NCBI GenBank assembly: GCA_024364735.1
Contig: JAGFNQ010000856.1
Location: 186,001 to 250,000 of the forward strand
DNA: 64,000 nt
DNA from: Boesenbergia rotunda
Taxonomy: Eukaryota > Streptophyta > Magnoliopsida > Zingiberales > Zingiberaceae
Reading direction: 5' to 3'
The notes below the pieces were generated by a model. The model worked only from the letters and a program-made list of their open reading frames with translations, was not told where the DNA came from and searched no databases. The translations under genes were made by a program, and so were the position numbers. The stretch's first letter is position 1; each line of letters begins with the position of its first letter. Shown here piece after piece: positions 23,606 to 35,789 of this stretch.

Positions 23606-24623
23606 GATATATCTACAAGAAATACAAGTATTACTAACGGAATTATCGACAAAATTTATATTCTATATGGAATTATCGACTGAATTATAATTTCATCGAT
23701 AATTACTTATTTCATGTTAATGCACAAGATCTCCATTTGCTATTGAGTTCAAATTAAGTTTCCTATCAACATAGATCTGCATCAGCATTTGCACGTTTTT
23801 TTCAATTGTTCGAGAATTAATTTAATTAATTCAGTTTCATTGCATATTTTATTGTATATTTAATTCAGTTTTATTGTATATGCTTGGTTTTTTCTAGCCT
23901 AATTCAATTTGCTTGCTTTGGATCTTGACTTTATTTTCCAAGAAGTTTCTCTCAGTTTGTTCTAGCATTAGGATTTTGTGTGCACTCATACTTTTATTAT
24001 TGCATAACATAATATCTTGAATCTTGATTGTAAGTGTTGTTGATGCAGAATTTAACTTACTGGTTTTAGGTACCAACAAGTTTGTTTAACCATGAGGCAT
24101 TCGAGACCAATTCAAGGCAATCCCTTGTATTTTGGTGAGAAGAATATTGAGGGTATGCTTGTTGTAATAAAACCTTTGCATGCAAAGCTTGAAGGACCTT
24201 TTATGTTTGTGTTATGCTTGTTGTAATATTGAGGTTATGCTTCAACAGGACCCTTTGTATACATGTATTTTGAGTGTGTTTATGTACATACTTTTATGTT
24301 TGTACCTTTAGACGGTTGGCATAAATTGTTGATGTTATGGTGGAGTTTTTATATTTTATTACCGTTGTATCTTGTCCATTATATCCATTTTATAATGTAT
24401 AAAATGCTCTTATCAAGATCACTTTTAGATTACCAACCGAAATGGACAAATGTTTGCTATTTTTTTTAAATTTTTGTCAGAATACTGACGAAAATTTAAT
24501 CTGTCGGTGACGTATCGATTATAAATTTTCGATATTTTTCGACGGATATTCGCATTTCTATCGGAATTTTCTCGGTGATCATCGATGGAAGTGTTGTTTT
24601 CCGTCGGTAATCACCGACGGAAC
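23606..24623. mobile_element. CACTA-like (En/Spm) element end and subterminal repeats
   Basis: The homology between the two segment copies stops here. The left end reads CTACAAGAAATACAAG, close to the plant CACTA terminus CACTACAAGAAA. Near the right end there are CGACGGA / TCCGTCGG words in both orientations (24480-24620), typical of CACTA subterminal repeats. No matching right terminus and no transposase were found. Confidence 0.5.
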
Positions 24624-24626
24624 TAA

Positions 24627-24905
24627 GGGTGCGTTTGGTTGAGGGTTATCCTTGATAACCTTGGTTATCCTTCCAAAGTTATCAACAAAAACCTTGTTTG
24701 GTTTAGATAATCAGCGATTCCCAAGTCATGATCGATGCCCGACACGTCAGCAAAAGGGACATGCAATCAGGAATCGGAAAACCTTAGGAAAGTAAGGTTT
24801 TTCTTGATTCCCAGGTTATAGAACTTATCTTTCCAAAATTATCCTTCAATATTTATATTTAAGACGAAAATAACCATCACAATTTATTAACTTCCGAAAG
24901 CATTA
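24627..24905 (+). mobile_element. PIF/Harbinger-like end
   Basis: TAA (24624-24626) followed by GGGTGCGTTTGGTTGAGG, the usual terminus of Harbinger/Tourist-type elements, then TTATCC/GGATAA words. The other end is not visible and may lie in the adjacent array or gap. Confidence 0.55.
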
Positions 24906-25468
24906 TTCGCGATCGACGACCGACAACGACGACTTACGACCACCGCCGGCGACCACCGCCGGCGACGATCGTCGGCGACCACCGCCGGCGACGATCGTCG
25001 GCGACCACCGCCGGCGACGATCGTCGGCGACCACCGCCGGCGACGATCGCCGGCGACCGCCGACGACGACGATCGCCGGCGACCGCCGCCGACGACGATC
25101 GCCGGCGACCACCGCCGGCGACCACCACCGGCGACGATCGCCGGCGACCACCGCCGGCCACGATCATCGGCGAACACCGCCGACGACCGGCCACGATCGC
25201 CGGCGACCACCGCCGACGACGATCGTCGACGACGAACGCCGACGACCACCGTCGACGACCACCGCTGGCGACCGCCGCCCGCGACGATCGCGGGGCGACC
25301 GCCGCCCGCGACGATCGCGGGCGACCGCCGCCCGCGGACGATCGCGGGGCGACCGCCGCCCGCGACGATCGCGGGCGACCGCCGCCCGCGACGATCGCGG
25401 GCGACCGCCGCCCGCGACGATCGCGGGCGACCGCCGCCCGCGACGATCGCGGGCGACCGCCGCCCGCG
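24906..25468. repeat. GC-rich tandem array next to the assembly gap
   Basis: Units of 18-24 bp such as CGCCGGCGACGATCGTCGGC change at about 25270 to CGACGATCGCGGGCGACCGC. It contains many overlapping inverted repeats (CGATCG, GCCGGC). The array runs into the N run, which is the likely reason the assembly broke there. Confidence 0.85.
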
Positions 25469-26373
25469 NNNNNNNNNNNNNNNNNNNNNNNNNNNNNNNN
25501 NNNNNNNNNNNNNNNNNNNNNNNNNNNNNNNNNNNNNNNNNNNNNNNNNNNNNNNNNNNNNNNNNNNNNNNNNNNNNNNNNNNNNNNNNNNNNNNNNNNN
25601 NNNNNNNNNNNNNNNNNNNNNNNNNNNNNNNNNNNNNNNNNNNNNNNNNNNNNNNNNNNNNNNNNNNNNNNNNNNNNNNNNNNNNNNNNNNNNNNNNNNN
25701 NNNNNNNNNNNNNNNNNNNNNNNNNNNNNNNNNNNNNNNNNNNNNNNNNNNNNNNNNNNNNNNNNNNNNNNNNNNNNNNNNNNNNNNNNNNNNNNNNNNN
25801 NNNNNNNNNNNNNNNNNNNNNNNNNNNNNNNNNNNNNNNNNNNNNNNNNNNNNNNNNNNNNNNNNNNNNNNNNNNNNNNNNNNNNNNNNNNNNNNNNNNN
25901 NNNNNNNNNNNNNNNNNNNNNNNNNNNNNNNNNNNNNNNNNNNNNNNNNNNNNNNNNNNNNNNNNNNNNNNNNNNNNNNNNNNNNNNNNNNNNNNNNNNN
26001 NNNNNNNNNNNNNNNNNNNNNNNNNNNNNNNNNNNNNNNNNNNNNNNNNNNNNNNNNNNNNNNNNNNNNNNNNNNNNNNNNNNNNNNNNNNNNNNNNNNN
26101 NNNNNNNNNNNNNNNNNNNNNNNNNNNNNNNNNNNNNNNNNNNNNNNNNNNNNNNNNNNNNNNNNNNNNNNNNNNNNNNNNNNNNNNNNNNNNNNNNNNN
26201 NNNNNNNNNNNNNNNNNNNNNNNNNNNNNNNNNNNNNNNNNNNNNNNNNNNNNNNNNNNNNNNNNNNNNNNNNNNNNNNNNNNNNNNNNNNNNNNNNNNN
26301 NNNNNNNNNNNNNNNNNNNNNNNNNNNNNNNNNNNNNNNNNNNNNNNNNNNNNNNNNNNNNNNNNNNNNNNNN
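25469..26373. other. Assembly gap, 905 N
   Basis: Unsequenced. Open frames drawn through it mean nothing. Confidence 0.99.
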
Positions 26374-26600
26374 CTACAGATCCCTCAAGGTCAAAGGCAG
26401 GAGATACAACACGATCTCTAAGCATACATATAGATATGACAATACCTGAGACTGTATGGAACTACAACATAATAACTCAGGGATAAACCACATGTATCCA
26501 GAACAGGTATAATAACTCAGGGATAAACAACAAGTATCCACAACGGGTATAATAAACAGGGATAACCAACAAGTATCTCCTTTCGTTCCCCTGCTACCTA
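26374..26600 (-). repeat. Inverted copy of 27750-27965 beside the gap
   Basis: Read on minus, this stretch repeats the block with GATACTTGTTGTTTATCCCTG and CCTTTGACCTTGAGGGATCT found on plus at 27750-27965, with few changes. This could be a real fold-back rearrangement of the LTR, or a misjoin at the edge of the gap. Confidence 0.8.
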
Positions 26601-29203
26601 TCGGAACTTTTCCCTTCACCGTGCCCTAATCGGGAGCTGCGTCATCTGGAAGTTGTTGAGCGGAGGGTCGTCGGCATTAGGGCTAGGAAACGGGGACCTA
26701 CTCGTGGTAAGCGCTCGATCTCTTCCATTCTCGTATAGAGGATACCATTGGATTGAGTTGCTCCAATCGGCTGGTGACCGTTCCATCTCGGACGATCTTA
26801 ACAACCACTGTTCCCTTTGATCGCAGCAGTTCTTGAGGTTCCGGGGAGTTGGAATTTGCAGTGGCAGGAGATCTTGGACCTAAGGGCTAGGCAGGGCTCA
26901 GATTCTGTTCGTGCTGGATTGGCAGACCATTCCGGCGAGATGCGGCCTGGAGCTTGAGGTAGGGAATGAAATCAATGTGCATTTTGATTAATCTGTCCTG
27001 TTACTGGAATAGAAGAGGTAGTAGGTTGATTGAATGGATGAATTGTGTTGCAGCGTCGAATTTGAGGGTGTTTGGTAGGGATTTGAATCCTGTGGCAAAT
27101 TGCCTTCTGGGATTTGGCTGCGGTGGTCGTGGAATCTGTTCTTCCTCAATTCTTATTGTTGTGAAGATCTGCAAATCAAGGTAATGAGATGTTGTAGATG
27201 TAATGGTTTGATACGTGGTGTGTTCTGTCTGAACATATAGCTGATGTGTGATTTTAGCTATGTTGCTTTAATTCTATGGATCGATTGTTGATTGAATGGT
27301 AGGTTGATAGAAATTGCAGATTTTGTTTAGGTGTAGATAACTCTTCCATCAATTTCTACCGTGAGTAGATGAAAGGGAAATTGAATTGGAATTAGCTTAG
27401 TTTCCCCAAGATGGCAGGTCTGTCTTGGAAGGATACTATTTGAAGGGAATTTGATCCGTGTTAGATTGTTAGGGTCTTATAGGGATTGCACATGATACCC
27501 TAGAACGCATTAGGGATTAATTAGCTAATTATCTTTATTTGTAATAGCTAATTAAATCTATCCCTGATACAGGGACATGATTTGTTTTACGGTTGCAGAT
27601 TATATTGGACGGGTGGTTCTTCCGGCTTGATACGGACTTATATACTCTTGGAGGCGGGTACCCTTTGACTTATCTCTTTTGATATTGTCATGTGATTATG
27701 CATAGACTGTTATAGCTAGCAGTAAGATTATACGCTATCCCTGTTTAGTATGTCTGTTCTGGATACTTGTTGGTTATCCCTGTTTATTATACCCGTTCTG
27801 GATACTTGTTGTTTATCCCTGAGTTATTATACCTGTTCTGGATACATGTGGTTTATCCCTGAGTTATTATGTTGTAGTTCCATACAGTCTCAGGTATTGT
27901 CATATCTATATGTATGCTTAGAGATCGTGTTGTATCTCCTGCCTTTGACCTTGAGGGATCTGTAGTTTCCAGTCAGTATACTTTGTAGGTTACCTGTATT
28001 TCCTGTTATAGGATTTCAGATTGAGACTTAGTATACTGAGGACTTGGGGAGGGAGGTATGTGTATCTATCATACACCATCCTTGCATTGTTGCATGCCGG
28101 CGATCAACGACTCCCTTGTGGTTGAGCCTAATCGTCTTCCGGCACATGATATGCACACACGGCCACTCATGGGTTAGTGGATACCGCTGGGTGTGTGCAT
28201 TTGCTCTGTATTGCTCCGCTCGTCCGCTCAGGGGTAGTGGTTTCGGAGCGTGGTAGCAAGCAGGGATCCCTTCTCTACCCATAGACCAGAGAAGATGAGA
28301 GAGATATCTCCCCCATATATACATGGGGCGGAGCGATAGCTCCACCAGCATCCTGTCCTCTCGGTCACTCAGGAACAGTGATGGCAGAGTACGGACAGTG
28401 TCACAGCTCTACCCACTCGGCCGACACAGTATCGCCTGTCTCGGTGGCTTGACTGGAGTTAGGGGGTGACCATGGCATTGCACCATGTGCATATTTTGCA
28501 TCGTGCATTGTTTGCTGCACTTGATTGCTGCACTTATTTGACATGCATATTCTGGAGACTTGTTATCTGAGATTATATGTCTATTGATATCCCCTTGGTA
28601 CTTATTACCCTCTTTACAGGTTAGATGGATTCAGGTATGTATCTACCTCAGTATGTTCAGTACTAGTTTTTCCCTACTGTTGATATGAGACTGTATTAGC
28701 TGAACCCTTATTGTTGGTATAACTTTCTATGCATATCTGTTGGGTATTCGCTGAGCTATGGACTCACCCCGTTGCCATACATTTTATTTCAGGTTGATGC
28801 CTGCCAGGAGATCCCTAGCCGCCAGTCCCCAGCTCCAGAGGAGCTCTTTTTGGTTTACGTGGTTTTGTTATGGACCCTGTAGTATTCCTATGCTTCCGTT
28901 GTGTTGTTTTAACCATGTATGCACGTTTTATTCGAAGGTATTGTACTTTTGAGTCCTATGTTGGACTTCGTTTGGTTTTGGCTTTGTTCCTGCCCCCTGA
29001 CAGCTCAGGTGAGTTCGGATTTTGGTTTTACGACGTATAGTCATTTATGCAGTTATATATGTGTGGATTGGAGGCCTGAGGCCCTTTAAACTGCGTGGTT
29101 GTGTTATATTATCTGTGTGTTTGTGTAAATTGTCCGCCGGACAGGGGAGGTGCTGTCCGATTTTCTATTGGATCAGCGGCTCCCGGGTCTCGGGGCGTGA
29201 CAG
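26374..29203 (+). repeat. Large gypsy-type LTR, second copy, 5' side lost in the gap
   Basis: Ends GGGGCGTGACA at 29203 and shares blocks with the complete 3038-bp solo LTR throughout 27530-29203 (the GAGGCGGGTACC block, GCATTGTTGCATGC block, TATTGGATCAGCGGCTC end). 26600-26970 looks like its CT/GC-rich leader. The first about 225 bp after the gap are in reverse orientation to the rest (see the inverted repeat). Confidence 0.75.
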
Positions 29204-30204
29204 ATTTGGATACCTTAATGTTTCTTAATGTTATTTTTCCCGAGACGGACAAAAGTTTAAGTATGGGGGAGGATGCAAGCATGTTATCAAATTTTGAGGA
29301 CAATTGAAATTTTTTGGCAACCAACAAGCAAAAATGTGCCAAGTGGGTTACAAGAGCTAAAAGTGTATAAGTGGAGCACTTAGTTCTCAATTACCATGAA
29401 AATCTCCAAGTTATGAAGAAGTGAAGCTATGGAGTGGCTGAATCATTGAAAAAAAACAAAGAAGTTGAAAACAGAAAACAGAAGAAATGAAAAGGAAAAG
29501 AAAAGAAAAATATGAAGTAGAAATCAAGGTTAGATTTTGAATTTGAAGTTGGGATGCATTTTTCAAAAGAAATGGGCAAAATGCATTGGGATACATTTTT
29601 GAGTGTCCAAGTCTTCCACTTTCTAAACTTTTTCCATATTTTCTTATTTTGTCATATTACTTCTCCATATTTTCTTATCATATCATATTTCTTTTCTATG
29701 TTTGCTTTTCATATCACATTTCTTTACTTCCTTTATTATAATTTGTAGGTATCAAAACGTCATTGAACTTTCACATCATTTCTATCATTTCATATATCTT
29801 CTTTAACATGTTCTAATAAAGCTTTTGTAGATGTGGATCCGAATCATGAATAATGGTGGAGAGTAGATAACAAGCAAGCCTATGGTAGTGCAAGAACCAT
29901 GGTTGTGTTTGAGTGAGCTCCACTTTCATCATGAACTTAGGACTCAAGAAGAGAGCCACCAAAACTTCCCTTGAAAGGCTTAGTGAGTTAAATTCATCTC
30001 AATGAATCATGAAGGATGAAAATGCTAAGTTGTTGATTTAAGGACAAGTCTCTAGTCCATTAAGCTTAGATTTTTGAGAATTGACAACCCTAAGTAATTT
30101 CCTTTCAATTGTTTCTAACTATGATTGAGAATAATCTAGGGGGATACATCCTTAGTTTACTAGTTGGCTTGTGCGAGATGCCCAAGAGTAAGTGTGGGGG
30201 AGTT
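29204..30204 (+). mobile_element. 3' internal region of an Athila/Tat-like gypsy element
   Basis: Non-coding and A-rich, with two GTATGGGGGAGG / GTGTGGGGGAG purine tracts. The second, at 30190-30202, directly precedes an LTR start and acts as its polypurine tract. This is the usual arrangement in Athila/Tat elements. The upstream part was cut away by the LTR ending at 29203. No env-like or pol ORF remains. Confidence 0.6.
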
Positions 30205-32422
30205 TGATAACCACCATTTTGTTGATTATTTTCGGCTCTAAAATCCATGTTTGATCCACATTTTATATGCTTAAGTTTGCAATTGTATTAGGTTTCATGT
30301 ATTTCCTCTATTTTGACTTTTAATTCAAATCTGTATATATTTGGGATATTTTTGGTACTAAATTTGAATATCATTTTGTAGGCTTCAAATGATCATGGAC
30401 CTAGATCAAATCGGGTCAGACTTGAGTCGGCATTGGATCCAGATCAATGGGATCAAGCATCGGATTAATAAGAGCCGTCCATTCTAGAGAACGGTTAGAT
30501 CTGAGCTATCGGTCAACTTCTGGTCAATCAGAGTTCAAGATAGAGTCAATCATGACCATAGATCAAGATCTCAAAATTTCAACAAAATCAGAAGTAATCT
30601 GACCGTTGGATCAAGCTCAAGATGTTCTAGACCATCCATTCAAGAAAAAGGAAGATCTGGACTATCCGCCACTGATCTGGTTAATCCGAGCTGGGGACAG
30701 GTAGATCAGGACCATTGATTGGGATCTGTGGAGTTTGATTCAGATCTGAAGAGATCCGACCGTTGGATGAAGCCAGATTGATCTCAGCCGTCCGTTGCTT
30801 CCATCATCATATGGCTTAACTCAAATGATGGGATGAGGTTGGATTGAACTCAACTAGCTGGGTCGAACTCAACTGGCTTGGATGAACCAAAGGTTGGCCG
30901 AACCCAAGTGAGCTCTGGCTGGGCTGAGCTGTGAGCTTTGGGCTGAGCTGGGCTGAGGATGGACCGAACTCAAGTTAGGACCGGACTCAAGTGCTTGGCT
31001 GAACCAAGTGCTGGGCTGGGTTGCAAGGCTTGAGCTGAACCGGCTGAACCAACGCGCAGAAGAGGGATCCACTCGTTTTCTCCACGGCCACACACACAGA
31101 TCCAGACTGCATCGGCTCCACTCGCATCTTCTTCCTCCATTTCCTCACCACCAAGGGGGTCGGCGGCGATCTTCCTCCTCTCCATCTCGCCGCCGACCGA
31201 CCTCTACCTCACCTCCATCTCCTTCTCCACCGTAGCCACCAAGCGCACGCCATCGCAAAGCTAGGGCCCGGGGTCCGAACCCTAGTTGATCCATCTCCTT
31301 CGCCAGCTTCCTCTCGGGTTGAGAGGAAGCGATCACCCATCTCCTTTGCCAGCTTTCTCTCGGGTTGAGGGAAGCGACCATCCATCTTCACCGCCGGCGA
31401 TCCAATTCTTCACATTTCAATTCCAGCAGCACTTCATCATTCGGCAGCAATTCCTTCACCAGCAACTGTCTCACAGCAATTCAGTTCCTTTGTAGTTTTC
31501 TTTTCAGCAGCATCTGATCACCATTTCATCTTCACAGCAGTTCCTTCTCATTCAGCCTTCATCAGATTCACAGCAATTCAGTATCTTCACAGTAGTAGCA
31601 GTTCTTCACAGCATTTCCAGCAGTTGTTCTTCTTCACAGCTTTGTTCATCTCCACTCCACAGCATCCAGCCTTCATCAAATTGGGAGCTTACTCTTCACA
31701 GCCAATAGCTCCATTCATCACTTGGTTGATTTCCTTGTGTTAGATTGTTTCATGTAGTTGAGTTGCTATGTGTTGATTGGGGATATCTTATTGTGTTTCA
31801 GTGCTTAATCGTGAATGTTTGCTATGTGTAGAAAGTTTGTGTCAATTGAGGAATGTTTGTATTAAATTGTTCTTCCATATTTTAGAATTGCATGCACTCA
31901 TGTCGTTTTGAATAATGCTTACAAGTTGTTTGACAAAATGCTTCTATAGTTAGGTTTAATTCCATGTGCTCTGTTTGGCTTACTTCTTGCTTGTCTTGCC
32001 TCTTTTAATTGCTTTATGTTCATGTCTTCATTTAAATGCAATCAAGTTAGGTTAGATTATATTTTTTTAATGATGTAGGTTTTTGTTCCATGTTTAGTTT
32101 TGTTAATGCTTTATTTCAAGTTGTCTTTTCTTTGCTGCAATTGTAGTTAGGTTAAATTAGATTTCCTTACCTGCACTGTCTTTCCTTAATTAGAACTAGA
32201 TTTCATACCTGCTTTGCTATTTCTTTTCGTAGTCTTAACGTTCCAATCCAAACCCCAGTTTGATATCAAAAATCCAAAAGCAATAACATACGATCCTAAG
32301 CTTTATCATGCATCAACTACATTCGTTGGGAGACGACTCGAGTTACTCTATGCTACATTAGTGTAGAGGAGTTCGATACTTTGATTGTATTTGAAATCGT
32401 AACACGACTGAAACGGTCATCA
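30205..32422 (+). repeat. 3' LTR of the Athila/Tat-like element, 2218 bp
   Basis: Begins TGATAACCACC after the polypurine tract and ends GGTCATCA; the ends are inverted repeats (TGATAACC / GGTCATCA). Near the 3' end it has TTGGGAGACGACTCGAGTTAC, a block typical of Athila LTR ends. It stops exactly where homology between the two GT61 segments starts (32423). ORFs of 60-78 codons around 30869-31495 are incidental. Confidence 0.7.
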
Positions 32423-34757
32423 CCACTCGATTGGTGACACGTTGCCTGCAAGGAGTGGCAGGTCAGGTCATCACGGGGATCAAGGCGACTGTAACCATCC
32501 GATGACTAAGGCGTGCATGGCTTCGGCTTACGTCACATGTCACTCGTCAACTTTCCATCAGGAGAGAGAGATTTAGTGGGAAGTAGGCTGAGGTTTGAAG
32601 GCGGTGGACACATGAGTGATGCTCTGGAGGTGGTGCGAGCCATGTGGCAGCAACGTAGTGGTCGATGGTTTGAACGCAGAACTTCTCTCTCCCCCTCTTC
32701 ATTAATGCACGCCTAATAAAATGATAATTGATAGCTGAATCTCTGACAACTAATCATGTTTCTCTTTGATATATGATGCAACAATTACTATGGCGCATGC
32801 CATCTTGAATGTTGATTAGCTTTATATATATCCCGAGCATAATCTCTGCCATAAAGGGCATTTAATGCCCTTGACCTACTACTGCAACTCTCTCTTTTTA
32901 ACTTGGCAACTCTCCAATCAATCACATACTCTTCCTTCGATTAGACTTGTAGGGGTCTTGTGATTGGGAGGCTAATGAGAGGATGCCACGTGGCATAAGA
33001 GTTTTCGCGTAGACTCGGCAAAGATGAGCTCGGGTACCTCCCGGTTGGGATGGGTCCTCGCCTGGTTGGCTGAATTGTAAGGGCAATTATATCGGCCTAA
33101 ATGAGTCTCAAGTGTCTTAATCCCAACTGACCCACTCGAGTTGTATAATATGCTCTGGCTGGGAAGGACATCTCCATAGGATGCCCCGGTCGGGAAATTC
33201 GCTGGTACTTAAACATCTACCTCTCTTAAAGGATATCCGGGATATATTATGCGTTGATTATTAGAGGGAGTAATTAAAGCCTTTGGGGATGCTGATAACG
33301 TATTAATGACCAAAAAGAGGAAACGACCATGATTTAATGATTGATTGTTGGTAATTATTGGCAGTTGTAAAAATAGTCTTTCATAATGATGGTATAATAG
33401 TCACATTAAATAGTATTAATGTCAAAAAGGAGAAGAATAGTCACATGACAAGGTATAAGAGGTAGTCAAAGGTGCTTGAAAAGATGTCTGAACTTACTAA
33501 TCTCTCACACATTGTACTCTCTCTTATTTCTGATCTTCTTCTGACTTTGGCATCGGAGTGAGATTGCAGGAGCTTCTTCCGGCACCCTTCTAACACTTCT
33601 TGGTAAGCTTTCTTCTCACGTGGTCTTTCTTGCAAAGACACATGTCGCATCACCGAGATCTATCATCTCATATGTCAGTTTTCAGAATATTTTTGATCTC
33701 ATTTAGTAGGAAAAAAAATTTATAATTATTATCATTATTGTAATCCCACCAACAGATGGATGAACTTTTACATATCAAAACATTGGAGGCATGCAACCCA
33801 CGTTGCAAGCTGCAGGCCTTGTCTCCTGCCCTCGAACCATGCAATGCATTTGGAAGCTCTTGACTTGTTTTAGTGATTTCAAATTTACATGATATGATAT
33901 TATCTAGTAATCTCAATAATTCTCTCTTAAAATTAAGAATCATCATACTTCAATCTAAGTTACTCTTTTCTATTATATCTGGGAGCGCGTGTTACATTAA
34001 ATATTTAGAGCACAATCTGTCTCAAAAGTTTATCATGAATTTTCGTTAAGTATGAATTTAGTTTTAGATTTTAACCCAAAAAATAACCTCCTACTAATGA
34101 AAATATATTTTCTATCCTATAATCTCATAAACTTCTTTATATACTTTTAATATGAGATTTCGATTATAATCCCAACAAATACCCACTACGTTCAGCATAT
34201 TTGAGCTCTAGCCAATCGAGGACGAAGGTGGGAGAGTTCAAACCAATGACGATACGTCGACCAGTGAGTGTAAGAGAACCAACCAATTGAGTCGCCAAGT
34301 TTGATCTCTCTGGGCGTTAGGCACAAAACTGTGCCTAACTTGCTTGTGTCCAAGAATCACTGAATTCTTTGTTTAATTCGATAAGTCGGCCTAATTACTG
34401 CTAACTTTTTTTTGGCAGCCTAAATGTTTGAATATTTCACAAGTGCACATTTTAAGATTATTATTTTTTATAATAAGTTTATATTAATTAATTAATCATG
34501 AGATAGATAATGATCGGATATTGACTAACACATATTAATGAAGGATAAACACATAACTTCACCGTAATTTAATCTTTAGATCTCGTGATAATAATACTTT
34601 CAATCCCGTAAAATCATAATTAAAATGGTAAATAGATGAAAATTTAGAGATCAAACGTCGAGAATGGCAAGCTTAAATGCTCACATCCCATATAACCCAC
34701 CCCTTTTCATCTATTTGTCTTTTTAGTCATCGTAACATTAAACTCTAATTATTTAAT

Positions 34758-35495
34758 AAAAAGTATGGTGCCCATCTACCACCGCACCATACTTCCATAA
34801 ATGAAGATGATACCCTGGCCGATGTTGGAAAATTTTCGTAAGATCGGATCGATCGTCCGAAGTTGAAAAAATCTCGTTAATTATTTTTTTTCATAAATGA
34901 AGATGATACCCTGGCGGCCGGTGGGCCTGTGGGAAATTTTCGTGAGACCAGGTCGGTCACTCGAGGTTGAAAAAACCTCGTTAATCATTTTCATAAATGA
35001 AGATGATAGCTCCCGAGATTTTGGTGCAGCGGTATGACGATTAATCATTATCCTAGATATTTACTATTCGATCCCTAACTATGATGTATTTTGTAGAAAT
35101 TTTTTCTCCAAATGAGACGCGAACCTTGAGACGTTGGATTTCTAGATCGCTCACTACGAGCGCTTCCCGATTTATCCTGGTAATCGATGGAAAATTTCTG
35201 TGGGACCGGATCGGTCATCTCAGGATTATCTGCTATCTGGTCTAATATTTTTTAACGTCCACGGGTATAACTGAGAGGATAAGAGAATAATAGATTGTCA
35301 CTAAAAATCTTAGATTTGAATTACGAGATTGATGGAGCATAAATCTCTATATCTTATAAAAAAATCCTCCCTCTATTTTTATTTTTTTTAATTATCATAA
35401 TTTATCTCTTTTGTATTGGTGATAAGATGAATTAACGAGGAGTTAAGCATGAGCGTTTAGTTTTTGCCGCCGTAGATAACGACGATAATATGAGA
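34758..35495. repeat. Insertion of about 740 bp in the GT61-B upstream region
   Basis: Absent from copy A, where ATTTAAT is followed directly by the leader (20411-20430). It contains three copies of CATAAATGAAGATGATA (34794, 34890 and 34993, approximately), each followed by a related block with TTTTCGTAAGATC/GTGAGACC and AAAAAATCTCGTTAAT. No clear terminal repeats or target duplication. Confidence 0.65.
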
Positions 35496-35789
35496 TTATA
35501 ATTGTGTTAGAGAATACTCTGAGTGCCCCAGATGTGTTCGCTGTAAAACCCCATCTGTCCTTTTCTTGTTTGGCCATGGAGGAAGACGAAGAAGAGGATG
35601 GAGAAAGATTGACCGAGGAAGCTCTCCCATCTCCGCCATTTTTTGTCGACTTCCATGGCCAGTTATCAGTTACCTCACCCCCAATCCCCTCATTAATGCC
35701 ACTCGCCAGGCCCCTTTTAACTCTCCCCAGGAGCCAGCTAGACCTCCGCCGCCGACAGCTCCTCGACCACCTTCCTGCAGCAGATCTCC

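Noticed and set aside
24887..26425. Long open frame through the N run
   Set aside because: It exists only because N codons do not stop; the flanks are a GC-rich tandem array and an LTR block.
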